Of a DNA stretch of 64,000 nucleotides, positions 61,656-64,000 are shown piece by piece. The first letter of the stretch is position 1. Each line of letters starts with the position of its first letter. The notes beneath the pieces were generated by a model. That model did no database searches. It was not told where the DNA came from and saw only the letters and a program-made list of their open reading frames with translations. The stretch comes from Algibacter marinivivus. Its GTDB lineage: Bacteria > Bacteroidota > Bacteroidia > Flavobacteriales > Flavobacteriaceae. The stretch lies in contig NZ_QFRI01000001.1 in assembly GCF_003143755.1 (NCBI RefSeq), positions 1,014,051 to 1,078,050 of the forward strand. The letters are read 5' to 3'. The position numbers were made by a program, and so were the translations under genes.

Positions 61656-64000
61656 TTAATTATATGTGCTCTTGTCCATAAGCACATTTAGCTTATCATC
61701 ATTACTAGTAACAATAAATCCTCTTTTGTTATGGATTGTAATTTGATTTATTGATCGTGTATCATACGGTAAGTGCAACCCACTATCAATAGGTGAGATT
61801 GGATTAAAGTTGTTATTATTATCTCCTAGTAATACTAAACCAAAACCTGCATCATATCTTACTGTTTCAACCTCAACACCATAATGGTTACCTACAATAA
61901 GGATGTCTTTAACCCCATCGTTATTAAAGTCTCTAACAATTGAAGATTTTATTGGGCTAATTTGAGCTTCTATAGGCAATGATTTTCTTTTTAAGATTCC
62001 ATTATCATTAATTAAAATGATACTTTCAAAATTACTTATCTCATAAACTACGGCGTTTTTAACTTTGTCTTCTGGTAGTATTTCAAGTAATTTTGATGAA
62101 GCAAAACTATGGTAGTCTTTAAATTTTTCAGCTACAAATGGCATTTGTTGACTTGTACATTCGCGGCCTCTTACGGGTACATAATCGTCTTTATAAAACT
62201 TAGCAAGTACAACATCATTAGTTCCATTCTCATCAAAATCGTTAGCATAAACTTTAAAAGGATGCTCTTTTGTAGCCTTAAATTTATTATTCTTCCCTAA
62301 ATTACCAATAATGTAATCATCATCTCCATCTCCATCAATGTCTTCCGCAGTAATAGACCACCATAAACCACGAGTATTTTCTAAACCGAATTTTTTAGAG
62401 TCATTAACAAACTTACCATCGTTATTAGTTAATAACGTAATATTCATCCATTCGCCAACAATCATTAAATCATAGTCACCATCCTTATCAATATCAGTAA
62501 AAGCAGCGTCACTTACCATACCAATATTCACAAGCCCAGGAGCAATATCTTCATTAGCTTTTTTAAATTGTCCGTTGTCGTTAATTAAGATATAACTTGT
62601 AGCAGGAAAAGGATATTTTCCAGCAATAAGTCTCGTGCCAACAAACAAATCTAAATCGCCATCATCATCAATATCTGATGCTTTTACACATTGAGAGCTT
62701 TCTAGTATATTTGGTAATGCATTAGTGATTTTCTCAAAAACACCAGTCCCATCATTAATATATAATCTATCCTTTAGCGCAGGGTTCCCTTGCTTAAATT
62801 CATTACCACCACTTGCCACATAAAGATCTAAATCTTTATCACCATCTACATCTAAAAACAAGGCGCCTAAATCTTCAGATATTTTATCGTTCTCCCATGG
62901 TTGAGATTGATTAACCTTAAATTTCCCTTCTTTGGTTTGTAAATATAACACACCTGCTTGTTCTGATGCTCCTCCAACAAATACATCTTCTAAACCATCA
63001 CCATTAACATCTGCAACAGCTGAAAAAGGCCCATTATTAGATAGTTTATGAGGTAATAATATTTCCTCAGCAAAATCATCAAACTCATTTTCTTTATGAG
63101 AAAAATTTAAGCCAATACTTGAGGCGTCTATTTGCGCTAATAATGTATTGGTGTTTTTGCTTGTTTTGTTAGACGAATTGACTGCCTTGTTGTAACTAGC
63201 AGTAATAACTCTATTTGCCTCTACATCTTCAAAAATATTTACTTTACCATCGCTCCAAATAACTTCAACCTTATCTACTTTAGTTTCTTTAGCCAAACCA
63301 AAAAACATCCCTGGCTCTACAGAAGAAATAAAGCCTCTGGTTAATGTGTTTTCAGCTAGTTGAATATTATCGCCATGATGAATAATAGCTTTTGCTCCTA
63401 TACCAAACTTGTTTTTATCAGACCCCTCAAGTTTTATTTTTAAAAAATTTCCTGTTGCTTTATTTCGATAAACAAATGCAGGCTTATCAATATTATTGGT
63501 TACAACATCTAAATCGCCATCGTTATCTAAATCGCCATAAGCCATCCCATTAGAAAAGCTAGGTGTATCGAAACCCCAATCTTTAGTGATTTTTTTAAAA
63601 TGAAGATTGCCTTCATTTCTAAAAACATAATTAGATATTTCTTGAGAAGGCGCCTCTTTGCTTAATTTAAACAACTCGTCTTCGGTTACTGTTTTTGGAT
63701 TTAAGTTTCTTAAAACTTTTAAATAATCATTGTTATCAACATCTTTTTTTATACCATTAGAAACCATAATGTCTTTCCAGCCATCGTTATCTAAATCTAC
63801 TAATAAACTGGCCCAACTCCAATCTGTGTAAGACATTCCCGCAACATTAGCAATATCTGAAAAAGTTCCAAGTCCTGTATTTAATTGTAATGCATTTGCC
63901 ATATACTGATGATGTGCGCCCGCATTTACCATACTGTTAAATGCCTCAGTACTCATTGTTGCCATGTTGGTTTTAGAACGGTAATGATCTTCAGGTGTCA
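61656..64000 (-). CDS. VCBS/FG-GAP and ASPIC repeat protein (paralogue 2), 5' end cut by window edge
   Basis: The frame stays open through 64000 (about 780 residues visible). The first visible residues TPEDHYRSKTNMATMS match an internal part of paralogue 1 (SSEDHFRSKTNMKPMS), so the N-terminal third lies outside. The ATG at 63965 is internal. The same repeats occur: VDLDNDGWKDIMV, GDLDNDGDLDVV, ADVNGDGLEDVFVGG, and the ASPIC segment RGFISSVEPGMFFGLA. Domain order and the last ~400 residues align closely with paralogue 1. The pair is a tandem duplication in the glucan locus. Function is unknown; a surface-exposed glycan- or protein-binding role is inferred. Confidence 0.88.
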   Translation of the reverse strand, partial: TPEDHYRSKTNMATMSTEAFNSMVNAGAHHQYMANALQLNTGLGTFSDIANVAGMSYTDWSWASLLVDLDNDGWKDIMVSNGIKKDVDNNDYLKVLRNLNPKTVTEDELFKLSKEAPSQEISNYVFRNEGNLHFKKITKDWGFDTPSFSNGMAYGDLDNDGDLDVVTNNIDKPAFVYRNKATGNFLKIKLEGSDKNKFGIGAKAIIHHGDNIQLAENTLTRGFISSVEPGMFFGLAKETKVDKVEVIWSDGKVNIFEDVEANRVITASYNKAVNSSNKTSKNTNTLLAQIDASSIGLNFSHKENEFDDFAEEILLPHKLSNNGPFSAVADVNGDGLEDVFVGGASEQAGVLYLQTKEGKFKVNQSQPWENDKISEDLGALFLDVDGDKDLDLYVASGGNEFKQGNPALKDRLYINDGTGVFEKITNALPNILESSQCVKASDIDDDGDLDLFVGTRLIAGKYPFPATSYILINDNGQFKKANEDIAPGLVNIGMVSDAAFTDIDKDGDYDLMIVGEWMNITLLTNNDGKFVNDSKKFGLENTRGLWWSITAEDIDGDGDDDYIIGNLGKNNKFKATKEHPFKVYANDFDENGTNDVVLAKFYKDDYVPVRGRECTSQQMPFVAEKFKDYHSFASSKLLEILPEDKVKNAVVYEISNFESIILINDNGILKRKSLPIEAQISPIKSSIVRDFNNDGVKDILIVGNHYGVEVETVRYDAGFGLVLLGDNNNNFNPISPIDSGLHLPYDTRSINQITIHNKRGFIVTSNDDKLNVLMDKSTYN

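Noticed and set aside
1-64000. CRISPR arrays, insertion sequences, integrases or prophage genes
   Set aside because: No regularly spaced repeats, transposase or phage-like proteins were recognised on either strand.

Overview
The window looks like a chromosomal piece of a marine-type member of the Flavobacteriaceae (Bacteroidota). The DNA is strongly AT-rich. Many genes are preceded by the Bacteroidota -7 element TANNTTTG. Several secreted proteins end in a type IX secretion (T9SS) sorting domain. Lineage-typical proteins are present (DUF4837, DUF2652, DUF4175, a bacterial GH3-like protein, an OmpH lipoprotein), and the tRNA gene lacks an encoded CCA. I see no insertion sequence, prophage, CRISPR array or rRNA operon.

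Positions 1-18950 (all minus strand) form a cell-surface polysaccharide (O-antigen or capsule) locus, read from high to low coordinates. gmd and fcl make GDP-L-fucose. An unclassified 562-residue protein and a Wzz-like chain-length regulator follow. rmlB-rmlA-rmlC-rmlD make dTDP-L-rhamnose, and wecB-wecC make UDP-ManNAcA. Three genes of the 2,3-diacetamido-uronic acid pathway (WbpD, WbpE and WbpB types) follow, interrupted by a lipoprotein with an internal duplication. A Wzx flippase and three O-antigen polymerase/ligase-like membrane proteins come last, the final one running off the left edge. No glycosyltransferase is visible, so those genes probably lie beyond position 1.

Positions 19012-40977 are mostly core functions: a GH3-like protein, an M23 peptidase, TatA, a DUF4837 lipoprotein, an MltD-like transglycosylase, phosphoglycerate kinase, a beta-lactamase-fold hydrolase, a cyclase-like DUF2652 protein, DNA polymerase III delta-prime, a lipid kinase, OmpH, a methyltransferase, MnmG, YbeY, a very large DUF4175 protein, GltX, a lipoprotein and a beta-barrel protein. 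MnmG is flanked by two parS-like 16-bp sites.

Positions 41055-44282 hold the most unusual group: an SPFH/stomatin protein, then a GHKL-ATPase-like protein whose frame opens at TTG directly after the SPFH stop codon in the same frame, then a STAS-like (DUF4325-type) protein and a small two-TM protein. I propose this as a membrane-anchored partner-switching or defence-like module. After it come a periplasmic protein, a GNAT/FemAB-like protein, DUF1761, GlnS with a C-terminal extension, FolB, tRNA-Cys and a LysE-type exporter.

Positions 50186-64000 look like part of a beta-1,3-glucan (laminarin-type) utilisation locus: a 1585-residue GH81 endo-glucanase with CBM6, Ig/PKD/FN3 and two tandem unknown modules, two secreted carbohydrate-binding-like T9SS proteins, and two large tandem paralogous VCBS/FG-GAP-ASPIC lipoproteins, the second cut by the right edge. 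Intergenic regions here carry an 18-bp repeated motif and two long perfect palindromes that are candidate operators. A SusC/SusD pair is not in the window.
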